This document shows, one piece after another, positions 47,021-55,168 of a DNA stretch of 64,000 nt. The stretch is taken from the NCBI RefSeq assembly GCF_900111615.1, contig NZ_FOHU01000010.1, forward strand, positions 62,001 to 126,000, in the 5' to 3' direction. The position numbers were made by a program, and so were the translations under genes. Positions within the stretch are counted from its first letter, which is position 1. Every line of letters starts with the position of its first letter. Under the pieces are notes generated by a model, which did no database searches, was not told the DNA's origin, and saw only the letters and a list, made by a program, of their open reading frames with translations. This DNA is from Natronincola peptidivorans (GTDB taxonomy: Bacteria > Bacillota > Clostridia > Peptostreptococcales > Natronincolaceae).

Positions 47021-47509
47021 TTAACTCAGATCGTAGACCATTAGATACTCATCTTTACTCTCTGAAACTATTTTGAAACCAACATTCTCATACATCTTAA
47101 CTGCGTAATTTTCTTTTTGCACAGCCAAAGAAGTCCTCTTATAGCCACGAGTTTTTAAATGGCATATCATTTGTTTCATTAGATTAGTTCCAATACCTTG
47201 ATTTCTGTACTCCTTATACAAAGAAATAGCAAATTCGGGTGTCTCATGGTCTATATTGCCAAACCCTTTAATATCTCCATCTAATATTCTTGTCCACACT
47301 GCACCAACAATCTTTCCATCTACCTCTGCAACCAAGCAATAATCGTCAGGTTGTCCCCAATTGTTAACATATATACTTACTTCTGGTTGCTCAACAACCT
47401 CTCGCGGCAAAAGCTTTGTTTCATCTGGTTGAAAAATAGCTTCATATAGCATATCTTTAAGAATGCCTTCTTCATCTGGTTTCATTTCTCTAATCAAGTA
47501 ATTGTTCAA
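47021..47509 (-). CDS. GNAT-family N-acetyltransferase
   Basis: About 162 residues. The acetyl-CoA loop is YRNQGIGTNLMKQMICHL, closed by AVKMYENVGFKIV. I choose a TTG at 47509 with GGAGG about eight bases upstream; the ATG at 47524 has no ribosome binding site and contains that GGAGG as codons. The substrate is unknown. Confidence 0.83.
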   Translation of the reverse strand: MNNYLIREMKPDEEGILKDMLYEAIFQPDETKLLPREVVEQPEVSIYVNNWGQPDDYCLVAEVDGKIVGAVWTRILDGDIKGFGNIDHETPEFAISLYKEYRNQGIGTNLMKQMICHLKTRGYKRTSLAVQKENYAVKMYENVGFKIVSESKDEYLMVYDLS

Positions 47510-47767
47510 TTTTTCATCCTCCATTTATTTTTACTTTGGCTTTATATAATCCTCCACACATGCTTTTACCTCCTGCATAAAGTAATATAAATTATCTTTT
47601 CAGCACACTTTCCTAGTAATGTGAGTTAGAAATTTCTTGAAATGTTCTTCTTCAATCTGCAGCAGGATGCTGCTACCTCTGCGTATGGTTGTGAGAATGG
47701 CTTATTAGATAATGGCTCATGTCCTACGAAGCTCAATCAGTACAGCCCGCATGTTTATACTGTGTCC

Positions 47768-48169
47768 CTATTCTATGATTTCATATCCTTCATTGTTCAA
47801 CGCTTTTATTGCATTGTCAAAGTCTTTACTCTTTAGAAGAATATAGTCAGTATCGAAGGTAGAGATTGCAAATATACTTATTTTACTTTGCGCTAATACT
47901 GTACTAATTGAAGAAAGAATTCCAATCAGTGAAAAATCCAGTGGACCTTCTACTTTTAGCATCCTCCAATCCCTTTCACATTTCACGTCATCTGGAATAC
48001 TTTCTTGAGAACATACTATTGACAGTTCCTCAAAGGTTCTTGTTATTGAATAAAATCTGCTATCTTTAACCCAATCAGGTACTGGTTGATTATTATCCAA
48101 TCTGCAAACCCCATATATTTCATCGATTGCTTTCATTACCAATTTTTTCCCCAACATCCTCACTTCCAT
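47768..48169 (-). CDS. ACT-domain protein
   Basis: A 133-residue protein with a C-terminal ACT-like domain (LIGILSSISTVLAQSKISIFAISTFDTDYILLKSKD) of the kind in aspartate kinase-like regulators (ACT_7). An N-terminal domain is present that I do not recognise. Stand-alone members of this type are common and may bind amino acids. The start codon is uncertain, because no good ribosome binding site is near any ATG. Confidence 0.75.
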   Translation of the reverse strand: MEVRMLGKKLVMKAIDEIYGVCRLDNNQPVPDWVKDSRFYSITRTFEELSIVCSQESIPDDVKCERDWRMLKVEGPLDFSLIGILSSISTVLAQSKISIFAISTFDTDYILLKSKDFDNAIKALNNEGYEIIE

Positions 48170-48269
48170 TCTCTCATATTTTTAATAATAGTTACATTAA
48201 GAAAACAATAATAAATCTACTACAAAGTTCTTCACATATCTATGACGTGTCAGTCATTGCATGAGTTGC

Positions 48270-48370
48270 ATATAACGTTTCTGTAATTCTCGACATTCAC
48301 CATTCCTTAAAGTTTTACCCTATAGTATATTTATAATTATGTGACTTAAATATTGGCTATATTGTTTTAC
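48270..48370 (-). repeat. Possible degenerate attC-like site
   Basis: ATATAACGTTTC at 48270-48281 has the same opening as the confirmed sites to the right, and GTTTTAC at 48364-48370 lies just after the acetyltransferase stop. The inner L boxes do not pair convincingly, so this is at best a decayed attC. Confidence 0.25.
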
Positions 48371-48378
48371 AAAATTCA

Positions 48379-48831
48379 TCATAAAGTTGAGGCATATATA
48401 CGAGAACTATCTCCCCATGGATGATACCCTATGCCAATATATTCAAATCCATATCTTTCATAATATCCAATATGATTTGTACATAGATATAGATGCGAAA
48501 ACCCGCTCTCCTTTGCATCAATTTTTGCCTGATTTAACAAAATAGAACCATAGGCATTTCCCCTGTATTCTTCCTCAATGTAGATAGCGCAAACCCAAGG
48601 GTATAAATCCATACGACTAATAAAATCATTTGTAATAAGACCTGCACAACCAATTATTTTATCATTATCAATCAATAGGTACCATTGTGGTAATGAATTA
48701 GAAGTAGTAATGCAATTTGTTATACAGTCATCATATACTTTCATGCTATTTTTGTTTGCCCACTTGCTTTGCAAATACTTAATTGCTCGATCCTTATATT
48801 CAGGGTGTTTTTTTACAGATATAACTTTCAT
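48379..48831 (-). CDS. GNAT-family N-acetyltransferase
   Basis: A 150-residue GNAT protein. YIEEEYRGNAYGSILLNQAKIDA carries the acetyl-CoA loop, and YYERYGFEYIGIGYHPWGDSSRIY closes the domain. GGGAACG lies upstream of the ATG. It begins four bases after the stop of the next gene upstream on the minus strand (48836). The substrate is unknown. Confidence 0.85.
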   Translation of the reverse strand: MKVISVKKHPEYKDRAIKYLQSKWANKNSMKVYDDCITNCITTSNSLPQWYLLIDNDKIIGCAGLITNDFISRMDLYPWVCAIYIEEEYRGNAYGSILLNQAKIDAKESGFSHLYLCTNHIGYYERYGFEYIGIGYHPWGDSSRIYASTL

Positions 48832-48835
48832 TTCT

Positions 48836-49561
48836 TTACGTTCCCTGATAAACTCGTAATTTTATTGTTGGTTTTTTTGAAAGATTTAAATTATATTCCG
48901 CTACTGCTCCATTCTTCAAAGGAATCCTCAACTCCATTCCCTTGTCATGCCTAAACACCCATATTTCTGCTACATCATTGTTCAAAGAGTGATTAATATA
49001 ATCATCATAAAATTTCTCAACAGCTGTGATAAATTCTCTTGAATAGGTTGTTTTTATCTCCCATTCATAAGAATACTCAGAGGTTTTTCCCTTTCTGTTA
49101 TAACTTTCTCCAAGGATTGCTGCCGGTTCTCCAAGATTATTGATTATTTCTTGGAGAGAATCACATTCAAACAGGAATTTTAATTCTTTTTCATCAATCT
49201 TTATCTTATTTGGAACATCAAATTGAACTATCTTATCCAATATTCTTGGTTCTTCCTCTCTACTAACAAATACACTAATATCACCATAAGGAAAGTGCCA
49301 AAAATAAATAGTTCCAGCAAAGTTTGTACTTTTCTTATTTAATATACCATCAATTTCCTCTATGTTGGTATTCGTAGTTATTCCCCTATAGGTTTGATAA
49401 ATGTTTGAGTTCTCCATCTCCTCTAAAGTAAGCTCCTGTCTTAGCAATGATTTTATACTTAATTTGAATTCATGCATCTCATAATTCACGCTTTTGAGTA
49501 CCATAAGTAAATATATAGATATTGACAAACCCAAAAATATTAGTATATATCTTTTTCTCAA
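48836..49561 (-). CDS. Single-pass membrane protein, unknown function
   Basis: A 241-residue protein with one N-terminal helix (YILIFLGLSISIYLLMVL) and a soluble domain outside. I place the start at the TTG at 49561 because GGGGGGGAG lies just upstream; the longer frame runs back through it. No family recognised. It neighbours the GNAT gene downstream (four-base gap), so the two may be co-translated. Confidence 0.7.
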   Translation of the reverse strand: MRKRYILIFLGLSISIYLLMVLKSVNYEMHEFKLSIKSLLRQELTLEEMENSNIYQTYRGITTNTNIEEIDGILNKKSTNFAGTIYFWHFPYGDISVFVSREEEPRILDKIVQFDVPNKIKIDEKELKFLFECDSLQEIINNLGEPAAILGESYNRKGKTSEYSYEWEIKTTYSREFITAVEKFYDDYINHSLNNDVAEIWVFRHDKGMELRIPLKNGAVAEYNLNLSKKPTIKLRVYQGT

Positions 49562-49656
49562 TAGCTCCCCCCCCTTTTTGTACAACGCTACAACTAATTA
49601 ATGTCCAATTTTAATAATATTGCCAGGTATTTTTCTAAAGATTATGCTCATTTTGT

Positions 49657-50547
49657 TCATACCATTACTTTTTTCAAGATTTTCCCATAAGGATGTGACA
49701 TATCCTTATTCTCAACAATAATCAGCTTATTTTCCTCAATCATCTTATCTATACGCAAAGCATACCAACTATCACTAACACCCAACTGGTAATTTCCTAT
49801 AATCTCACCAATTAAACGAGCCATAAGAAAATCATCGTCAGGAATATTTTTTGTAATAATATAATCATAAAAATCTTCGGGAACAGAAATCAACTTTCCG
49901 TTTACAACAGCTCTTAATGAAGCGTTTTCTCTTACCAGTTCACACCAACGATTACTAAACATTCGTTTTTCAAATTGAGATAATTGTCTTTCCAAAGGCA
50001 AGAATTGATAAAATTTCCCTGGCTTCATTTGTCCCCATTCACTATAAGTAACAATTTCATTCTCAGATACTAGCTCATACTCCGGTAATGAAACAACGGT
50101 TATTTCACAATCAATATCTCTTAATACATTGCAAATAAAGTACAATCCGCAAGTTGAATAAGGGGTGTTACTCTTCCAAATCCGTATTGCGGTGCCGTTG
50201 ATTGCAGCAGACAAAAGTTTTTCCATATCTTTGCGTTGATTATGGAAAAACTGTTCCTGTTCATTATCGTCAAAATTAAATCTTCCCCATACTTTTTGAA
50301 AAACATTTTGACGCTCAATGCCATCAAATTCACCAGATATATCACCAATATCCAATGCAAATCCTATATAAACTACATCTTGTGAATCTCCACCAATAGC
50401 CTGTCCTTCAAAGTTTTTCTTTAATTCAGCTTTGGATGGTTTTTTCCCAAAATATCCGATAGCTCCACCATGCATACTTTTTTCATCATAATTTTTTGCT
50501 ATTTTCATAGAACCTTTCGTGCTATCACTAAATACAACTTCAAGCAT
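49657..50547 (-). CDS. DUF1835/DUF3658 domain protein
   Basis: A 296-residue protein beginning MLEVVFSDSTKGSMKIAK, the mark of DUF1835, with a DUF3658-like C-terminal half (DDDFLMARLIGEIIGNYQLGVSDSWYALRI). The role of the family is unknown. The ATG at 50547 is preceded by AGGGGG, whose bases are also the last codons of a 65-residue frame, so the two genes appear translationally coupled. The longer reading to 50700 is out of place. Confidence 0.83.
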   Translation of the reverse strand: MLEVVFSDSTKGSMKIAKNYDEKSMHGGAIGYFGKKPSKAELKKNFEGQAIGGDSQDVVYIGFALDIGDISGEFDGIERQNVFQKVWGRFNFDDNEQEQFFHNQRKDMEKLLSAAINGTAIRIWKSNTPYSTCGLYFICNVLRDIDCEITVVSLPEYELVSENEIVTYSEWGQMKPGKFYQFLPLERQLSQFEKRMFSNRWCELVRENASLRAVVNGKLISVPEDFYDYIITKNIPDDDFLMARLIGEIIGNYQLGVSDSWYALRIDKMIEENKLIIVENKDMSHPYGKILKKVMV

Positions 50548-50551
50548 TGTT

Positions 50552-50749
50552 CTACCCCCTATTATATATAACTTGTCTAAACTCTTGAGAATTTGAATCA
50601 TTAATACAAATAAATGCTCTTTCAGTATGTTTTGCAACTTCTCTTGGGCCACAGGTTTTAAGATGCTGTAAAATAAATTTATATATTTCCTGAGTACCAT
50701 TAGGCTTAGTTTTTACTAATTCTGCAAAAACACTAATGCTATTATCCAT
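50552..50749 (-). CDS. Small conserved-looking protein coupled to the DUF1835 gene
   Basis: A 65-residue soluble protein (MDNSISVFAELVKTKPNG...) whose stop lies four bases before the DUF1835 start, and whose last codons AGG GGG carry the Shine-Dalgarno of that gene. There is no strong ribosome binding site of its own. Residues ICINDSNSQEFRQVIYNRG end the protein. Coding is supported by position rather than by a known family. Confidence 0.55.
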   Translation of the reverse strand: MDNSISVFAELVKTKPNGTQEIYKFILQHLKTCGPREVAKHTERAFICINDSNSQEFRQVIYNRG

Positions 50750-50785
50750 GGTAATTACACTACTTTTCTTATATGCTGCAATTAT

Positions 50786-51081
50786 GCTATCGATACAGAG
50801 AGACCTTCCCTACGATGGTAAATAATAATTTTTCTGTACCCTTTCCATCTAGAGTATCAGTCCATACTACGGTGATTTTTTCATTTATTCTAATAAAGAT
50901 TCCCGAAATGGTTCCAATATCCTCCAAAATTTATTCGATTAATTTCGACTTTATTAGATTAGGAGATCAAAGTATCGTCTATAATTTCAAAGCTTATATA
51001 GAAATCATAAACTGTTGGTGGGCAGGCTCCCCTCTTGAGGAATTCTGCTACAGTGTGGTACAATACTTTTAAACTATACAT
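50786..51081 (-). pseudogene. Decayed minus-strand gene fragment
   Basis: A frame from ATG at 51081 (MYSLKVLYHTVAEFLKRG, about 41 codons) stops at TAA. After a frame change the following bases read on, with one further stop, to ...DTLDGKGTEKLLFTIVG... ending at 50786. The text on both sides looks protein-like, so it may be one gene broken by a frameshift and a stop. The plus-strand open frame over the same bases is a shadow. Confidence 0.4.
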
Positions 51082-51098
51082 AATGGAGGAATTTAGCT

Positions 51099-52016
51099 GT
51101 GAAATATATGATATTAGGTACAGGAGGTACAGGGGGCTGTATTGGAGGATACTTAGCTGCTAGTGGAAAAGATGTCACGTTTATTGCAAGAGGTCAGCAT
51201 TTAAAAGCTATGAAGGAAAATGGTCTTCTTATTCACTCTTCCCTTAGAGGAAAAATACATTTGAAAAAGGTGAAGGCATTTGATAGTCAGGAGACACTTG
51301 AGAAATATGACGTAATTTTTGTATGTGTAAAGGGCTACTCATTACATGAAATTGTTCCCTTGATTGCCAAGACTTCTCATAAAAAAACCGTTGTAATTCC
51401 AATACTAAATACCTTAAATGCTAGTGAAAAGCTGCAAAAAGCTTTGCCTGGTATAAATGTCCTTGATGGCTGTATTTATGTTAGTGCATTCATCTCCACT
51501 CCTGGAGAAATAACTCAGGGAATTAAAATCTTTAGAGTTGTTTTCGGTCCTAAAGAAGATACTGATATAGATAATAATCTATTGCTGCAGATTCAAGAAG
51601 ATCTTCTTGAATCTGGCATCGAAGGTATTCTTTCAAATAACATGAGACGTGATATATTTAAAAAGTTTGCTTTTACATCTGCTTGTGCCGCTACAGGGGC
51701 GTATTATGATGTTAAGGCAGGAGAAATGCAAAAAGAAGGAAAATATAACAACACCTTTTTGGCTCTTCTAAAAGAGCTTCAACTTATAGCAAATGCTTTA
51801 AATATTCAACTGGATTGTGATCTAATAGAGGAGAGTCTCCAAATCTTAGCTGGTCTAGCTTCAGATACCACATCTTCCTTGCAAAAGGATATGAAGCTAG
51901 GTGGAAATAATGAAAAGAGTGAGCTTATCTTTGATATAGTACGTATAGCTGAGAAGTATGGAGTAGATGTTCCCTATTATCAAAAAATAGCAATGCATTT
52001 TGGATATAAAAATTAG
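51099..52016 (+). CDS. 2-dehydropantoate 2-reductase (ketopantoate reductase)
   Basis: A 305-residue NADPH-dependent reductase of the PanE/ApbA family. MKYMILGTGGTGGCIGGYLAASGKDVTFIARG has the nucleotide-binding Gly-rich loop. The C-terminal helical domain follows. It may make pantoate for coenzyme A or act on another 2-oxo acid. The start is GTG with GGAGG nine bases upstream. It is on the plus strand, against most genes of the accessory region, and no pan genes neighbour it. Confidence 0.9.
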   Translation: MKYMILGTGGTGGCIGGYLAASGKDVTFIARGQHLKAMKENGLLIHSSLRGKIHLKKVKAFDSQETLEKYDVIFVCVKGYSLHEIVPLIAKTSHKKTVVIPILNTLNASEKLQKALPGINVLDGCIYVSAFISTPGEITQGIKIFRVVFGPKEDTDIDNNLLLQIQEDLLESGIEGILSNNMRRDIFKKFAFTSACAATGAYYDVKAGEMQKEGKYNNTFLALLKELQLIANALNIQLDCDLIEESLQILAGLASDTTSSLQKDMKLGGNNEKSELIFDIVRIAEKYGVDVPYYQKIAMHFGYKN

Positions 52017-52593
52017 GTAAGTCCTATCCCCTTGTCTAACATCGTTTATTTAGTTATACCAATGCCGCAGGGTAAAAATATCCTGATTATGAATACACCC
52101 TAACTTAAGATAAAGATAAAACCATTATTTACCATTATAAGGAAGGTCCCCCTGTGGTCTTCCGCATTAGGGTTTGTATTTGTCAGCATGGAACGACATA
52201 GAGGTCGTTCCCTACAAAATCATTGCTGCGCCTTTTTTATCTAGTTCGTCTTTAAAAGATCATCCGTAATATATTACATATTCGGGCGACCGCAGGTCGC
52301 CCCTACATGGTGCGTGGTGCCCCTATCTGTTGTGTGGTATCGTATATTGTAGGGGCGGTCTTTGACCGCCTGATTAATGACACATCATCTTTTTTATACG
52401 CATTTATAAGATAAGGCGATTTATTGGCTATGTCTAAAGTGATGTGAAAGCCCCTGAGAAGACTAAGTCATCACGAACGTCAGCTTCCCAAATCATATTG
52501 AAACCTACCAATGCATTAATTATTACACCTCATATATTTATAAAATACATTTTTCTATCTTCATTATGAATGTAGCTCATTGGATATTAAATT
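52017..52593. other. 577-base spacer with palindromic repeats
   Basis: No credible gene. It contains palindromes of the REP type (see 52141-52370). It lies at the distal end of the cassette array, where a further attC would be expected after the metallophosphoesterase gene, but no R-box pair was found. Confidence 0.55.
52141..52370. repeat. Cluster of short REP-like palindromes
   Basis: Perfect stems occur at 52190-52211 (GGAACGAC/GTCGTTCC), 52284-52302 (GGGCGACC/GGTCGCCC) and 52354-52370 (GGCGGTC/GACCGCC). A weaker one lies at 52141-52162 (GGAAG/CTTCC). Two are followed by CCTACA-like bases. A similar stem with CCCTACA appears at 13483-13505, and a related GGGCGAC/GTCGCACCC at 58894-58915, so it looks like a dispersed family. 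Confidence 0.6.
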
Positions 52594-53337
52594 CTATACT
52601 CCTCCAGTTAACATAGACTTTTCCCAGTCATTTCGATTATTTCTAGCTGCACATTCTGCTGCAGTATTCCAATCGTACGCTAATGCAATATTTTCAATTT
52701 TAAATTCTAAATCTTCCTTTGAAATAATACAATACCTTGCATGAGGGCTTCCTGATTCCATAATATGATAATAAGGGAACTCATCTTCATATGCAGGCAA
52801 TCCAACACTTCCTGGATTTATTACTGTCTTATTATTTTCTAGATGAACTATCCTTGCAATATGGCTATGTCCACACAATATAATCTCTTGACTTATATCA
52901 TATAATTCATCTGTTAATTCTTTGGGAGATTTAATAAAATAACCTTGTTCCGTAATACTTTCTATTAGATATTGATTATCTTCTTTGGGTTTGCCATGGC
53001 AAGAAAAAAACTTATCAAATAGTATATGCGTCCTATTTAAAGATTTTAGCCATTCAATTGTTTGGCTATTTATACTGTTTATTACATAATTCATTGTAGG
53101 ATGCATATCTATTTTATTTAATGATTCAATAATATTTCTATCTTGATTGCCAGAAATACTTATAATATTTTCTTTGATTAACATCTCCGCTGTACCTGCC
53201 GGATCTAATGGGCCATATATACTATCACCTAAATTTATAATATTGCTTATGCCTCTGGACTTTATATCCTTTAATACAGATTCTAAAGCCCAACGATTTC
53301 CATGTATATCTGAGACTACAGCTAATTTAATTTTCAT
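52594..53337 (-). CDS. Metallophosphoesterase (YfcE/MJ0936-like)
   Basis: A 247-residue calcineurin-like phosphoesterase. VSDIHGNRWALE, NLGDSIYGP, GNQDRN, CGHSHIAR and NPGSVGLPAYEDE supply the two-metal site. Members hydrolyse phosphodiesters such as cyclic nucleotides, but the substrate is unknown. GGAGAGG lies upstream of the ATG. It starts 122 bases from the first recognised attC (53459) and could itself be a cassette whose attC has decayed. Confidence 0.88.
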   Translation of the reverse strand: MKIKLAVVSDIHGNRWALESVLKDIKSRGISNIINLGDSIYGPLDPAGTAEMLIKENIISISGNQDRNIIESLNKIDMHPTMNYVINSINSQTIEWLKSLNRTHILFDKFFSCHGKPKEDNQYLIESITEQGYFIKSPKELTDELYDISQEIILCGHSHIARIVHLENNKTVINPGSVGLPAYEDEFPYYHIMESGSPHARYCIISKEDLEFKIENIALAYDWNTAAECAARNNRNDWEKSMLTGGV

Positions 53338-53458
53338 ATAACTAACCTCTCCTTGAAAAATGAATTATATTATTCATTATAATGTCAATTAAACATACTC
53401 TTCAAATCCTTTCCTTCATTATCGGCACAAGGATGCGGGTTTTTTTGCCCTTCATGTC

Positions 53459-53586
53459 AGATAACGTCTCTGCACTCAAGACTTTTCTCAGCTCTAGATA
53501 GCTCTTATTTTGGGCTGAGAAATGTGCTTTGCTTCTACAAAAGCAAAACCCAAATAGGTAAAGCGAACTTGAATACATTGTTATAC
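53459..53586 (-). repeat. attC site 1
   Basis: In gene orientation (minus) it begins GTATAAC-AATGTATTCAAG and ends CTTGAGTG...CGTTATCT. R' (AGATAAC in plus, 53459-53465) and R'' (GTTATAC, 53580-53586) flank L boxes that share TCAAG, 128 bp overall. It lies downstream of the acetyltransferase gene 53639-54046, as expected for its cassette. Confidence 0.75.
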
Positions 53587-53638
53587 GTAGTAATTTACGT
53601 CACTTGCCATCTGCTCCTAATCTAATTATCCTCTTTTC

Positions 53639-54046
53639 TTAAGAATGAATATTTTTTATCAGTAATATTTCTAAGGGCTCATCATAAATTATAAAACCAC
53701 CAATATCCACATACCCCAATCTTCTATAAAAATGCTGAGCCTCTTCATTTGAAAGTGTGCTGGTCATAACCAAACGATGTCCTTCTCCTGCCATCTTTTC
53801 TTCCCAATCCTCGACAAGCTTTTTACCAAATCCCTTGCCTCTATATTCATCTATAATAAATAACATGTTCATAAACGGATATTCATCCCAAAAATATCCA
53901 TATCTCAGCCATCCAATTATTTTTTCTTCTTTTATTAACAAGAGAATTTCTCCATCTTCTATTTTCTTTCTTAATCTTTCTTTACTAATGTGTTTATCCA
54001 TTTTGTACAAAATATCATAATCAGTAATCTTTGCTTTTGTTATCAT
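53639..54046 (-). CDS. GNAT-family N-acetyltransferase (cassette gene)
   Basis: A 135-residue GNAT protein. The acetyl-CoA loop is IDEYRGKGFGKKLVEDWE, closed by NEEAQHFYRRLGYVDIGGF. It forms a cassette with attC 1: the cut sites lie at about 53465 and 54097, giving a 632-base unit. AGAGGATA precedes the ATG. The substrate is unknown. Confidence 0.85.
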   Translation of the reverse strand: MITKAKITDYDILYKMDKHISKERLRKKIEDGEILLLIKEEKIIGWLRYGYFWDEYPFMNMLFIIDEYRGKGFGKKLVEDWEEKMAGEGHRLVMTSTLSNEEAQHFYRRLGYVDIGGFIIYDEPLEILLIKNIHS

Positions 54047-54090
54047 GCAAACATATCCTCTCTTAAAAATATTCTATAGTAAATTATTTC

Positions 54091-54239
54091 GCATAACGTC
54101 GCCCATTTGCGGCGTCGATGAATCAGACTTGCATAGCCCTTCTCCTTGTCGGAACTTCGTTCCCGGTGAAGGGATGTGGTGCTCTGCCCTTGCCCTTGAA
54201 ACATGCTACTAGCAGCTTTATGCAAATTCATTGTTAGAT
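54091..54239 (-). repeat. attC site 2
   Basis: R' GCATAAC (plus, 54091-54097) and R'' GTTAGAT (54233-54239); in gene orientation ATCTAAC-AATGAATTTGC... to ...GCAAATGGGCGACGTTATGC. The L boxes share ATTTGC. The centre contains GGTGAAGGGATGTGGTGC, also present in attC 11. 149 bp. Confidence 0.88.
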
Positions 54240-54311
54240 GATGATTCTCCTGTGTTTTTGAACACTATAACTTCTAAACATTTAATTACATTAAGAACTT
54301 CCATTTACTAC

Positions 54312-54332
54312 ATATCATAATTATGATATAAT
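54312..54332 (+). promoter_or_regulatory. Promoter and 18-bp palindrome of the toxin-antitoxin cassette
   Basis: ATATCATAATTATGATAT (54312-54329) is a perfect palindrome and overlaps TATAAT at 54327-54332. TTTACT lies 17 bases upstream (54304-54309). The site fits an operator for the antitoxin, which typically represses its own promoter. Confidence 0.75.
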
Positions 54333-54364
54333 TTAATCATAATAAGTTCAAAGAGGTGATATTC

Positions 54365-54631
54365 ATGCCAAAAATTCTTCCGATTTCTGATTTAAGAAAT
54401 AATTTTAATGCTATATCTGAAGCCTGCCATAAAGAAGCAGAGCCAGTATACATCACAAAAAATGGCAAAGGTGATTTGGTAGTAATGAGTTTAGCATATT
54501 TTGAACAACTTCAAGCTAAGTTAAATTTATATGAAAAACTTGCTATTGCAGAAGCTGAAAAAGCAAATAATGCTCCTACTGTTACTCATGAAGAGTTTAT
54601 TAAATCTTTAAGGAGTAAATATCATGTCTAA
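54365..54631 (+). CDS. Antitoxin of the Phd/YefM family
   Basis: An 88-residue antitoxin: MPKILPISDLRNNFNAISEAC, PVYITKNGKGDLVVMSLAYFEQLQ, the Phd/YefM DNA-binding half, and a C-terminal tail that would bind the toxin. The ATG at 54365 has GAGGTGA upstream; the GTG at 54356 overlaps that site. It overlaps the toxin gene by eight bases. The pair faces against the other cassette genes and has its own promoter. Confidence 0.93.
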   Translation: MPKILPISDLRNNFNAISEACHKEAEPVYITKNGKGDLVVMSLAYFEQLQAKLNLYEKLAIAEAEKANNAPTVTHEEFIKSLRSKYHV

Positions 54632-54935
54632 CTCATATAAAATTGTATATTATCCTGTTGCTACGGAGGACATCATTGGTATTTTAGACTACATTTCCAT
54701 TGATGATCCTCCTGTTGCATATAAGCTTATTGATAAAATAAATGTATCTATTAGCTCCCTTGCTTTATTTCTTTACAAAGGAACGATTCCTAGAGATTTT
54801 TATCTAAATTCGAAAGGTTATAGAATGCTGATCATTGATTCTTATATAGTATTCTACCTCGTAAATGACTCCTCTAGAATAATAGAAATAATGAGGGTTG
54901 TCTCAAGTAGACAAAACTACAAAACCTTTCTTTAA
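54624..54935 (+). CDS. Toxin of the RelE/ParE family
   Basis: A 103-residue toxin: YKIVYYPVATEDIIGILDYISIDDPPVAYKLIDKI, then GYRMLIIDSYIVFYLVNDSSRIIEIMRVVSSRQNY. RelE members cut mRNA in the ribosome and ParE members poison gyrase; the sequence alone does not decide. It is translated with the antitoxin through an eight-base overlap. Confidence 0.92.
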   Translation: MSNSYKIVYYPVATEDIIGILDYISIDDPPVAYKLIDKINVSISSLALFLYKGTIPRDFYLNSKGYRMLIIDSYIVFYLVNDSSRIIEIMRVVSSRQNYKTFL

Positions 54936-54966
54936 ACCCTATAGAAATACCCTGAAGAGAATTGTC

Positions 54967-55094
54967 ATCTAACGTCTCTGCCATTCCCGACGCCTTCGAA
55001 CTGGATCCCATAGGAATACCCTCTTGACGGTGCCTACAAAGACGTTCTCCTCGACAGTGCTTCTTGCACACTTGTGGGAATGGGCATGTTAGAT
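54967..55094 (-). repeat. attC site 3
   Basis: R' ATCTAAC (54967-54973) and R'' GTTAGAT (55088-55094) both match the RYYYAAC/GTTRRRY consensus exactly. The L boxes share GCCATTCCC (54980-54988) and its complement, so the ends form a long stem. 128 bp, ending the cassette of the GrpB-family gene. This is the cleanest site of the array. Confidence 0.93.
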
Positions 55095-55168
55095 GATGAC
55101 CCAACCCTCCTCACTTTCTCATTGCTTAGTGAATAGAGAGTAGTAATTATTCTAATTATCAGTAGTTT

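Noticed and set aside
47642-47767. Possible attC from GTTTATA near 47753 and nearby GCAGCA/TGCTGC
   Set aside because: No RYYYAACG end could be found on the other side and the inner boxes do not pair.
50773-51072. 99-codon open frame on the plus strand
   Set aside because: Low-complexity, no ribosome binding site, and the minus strand of the same bases reads more protein-like.
54043-54231. 62-codon minus-strand frame
   Set aside because: It is the translation of attC site 2.
54874-55104. 76-codon minus-strand frame
   Set aside because: It covers attC site 3 and the end of the toxin gene; no start signal.
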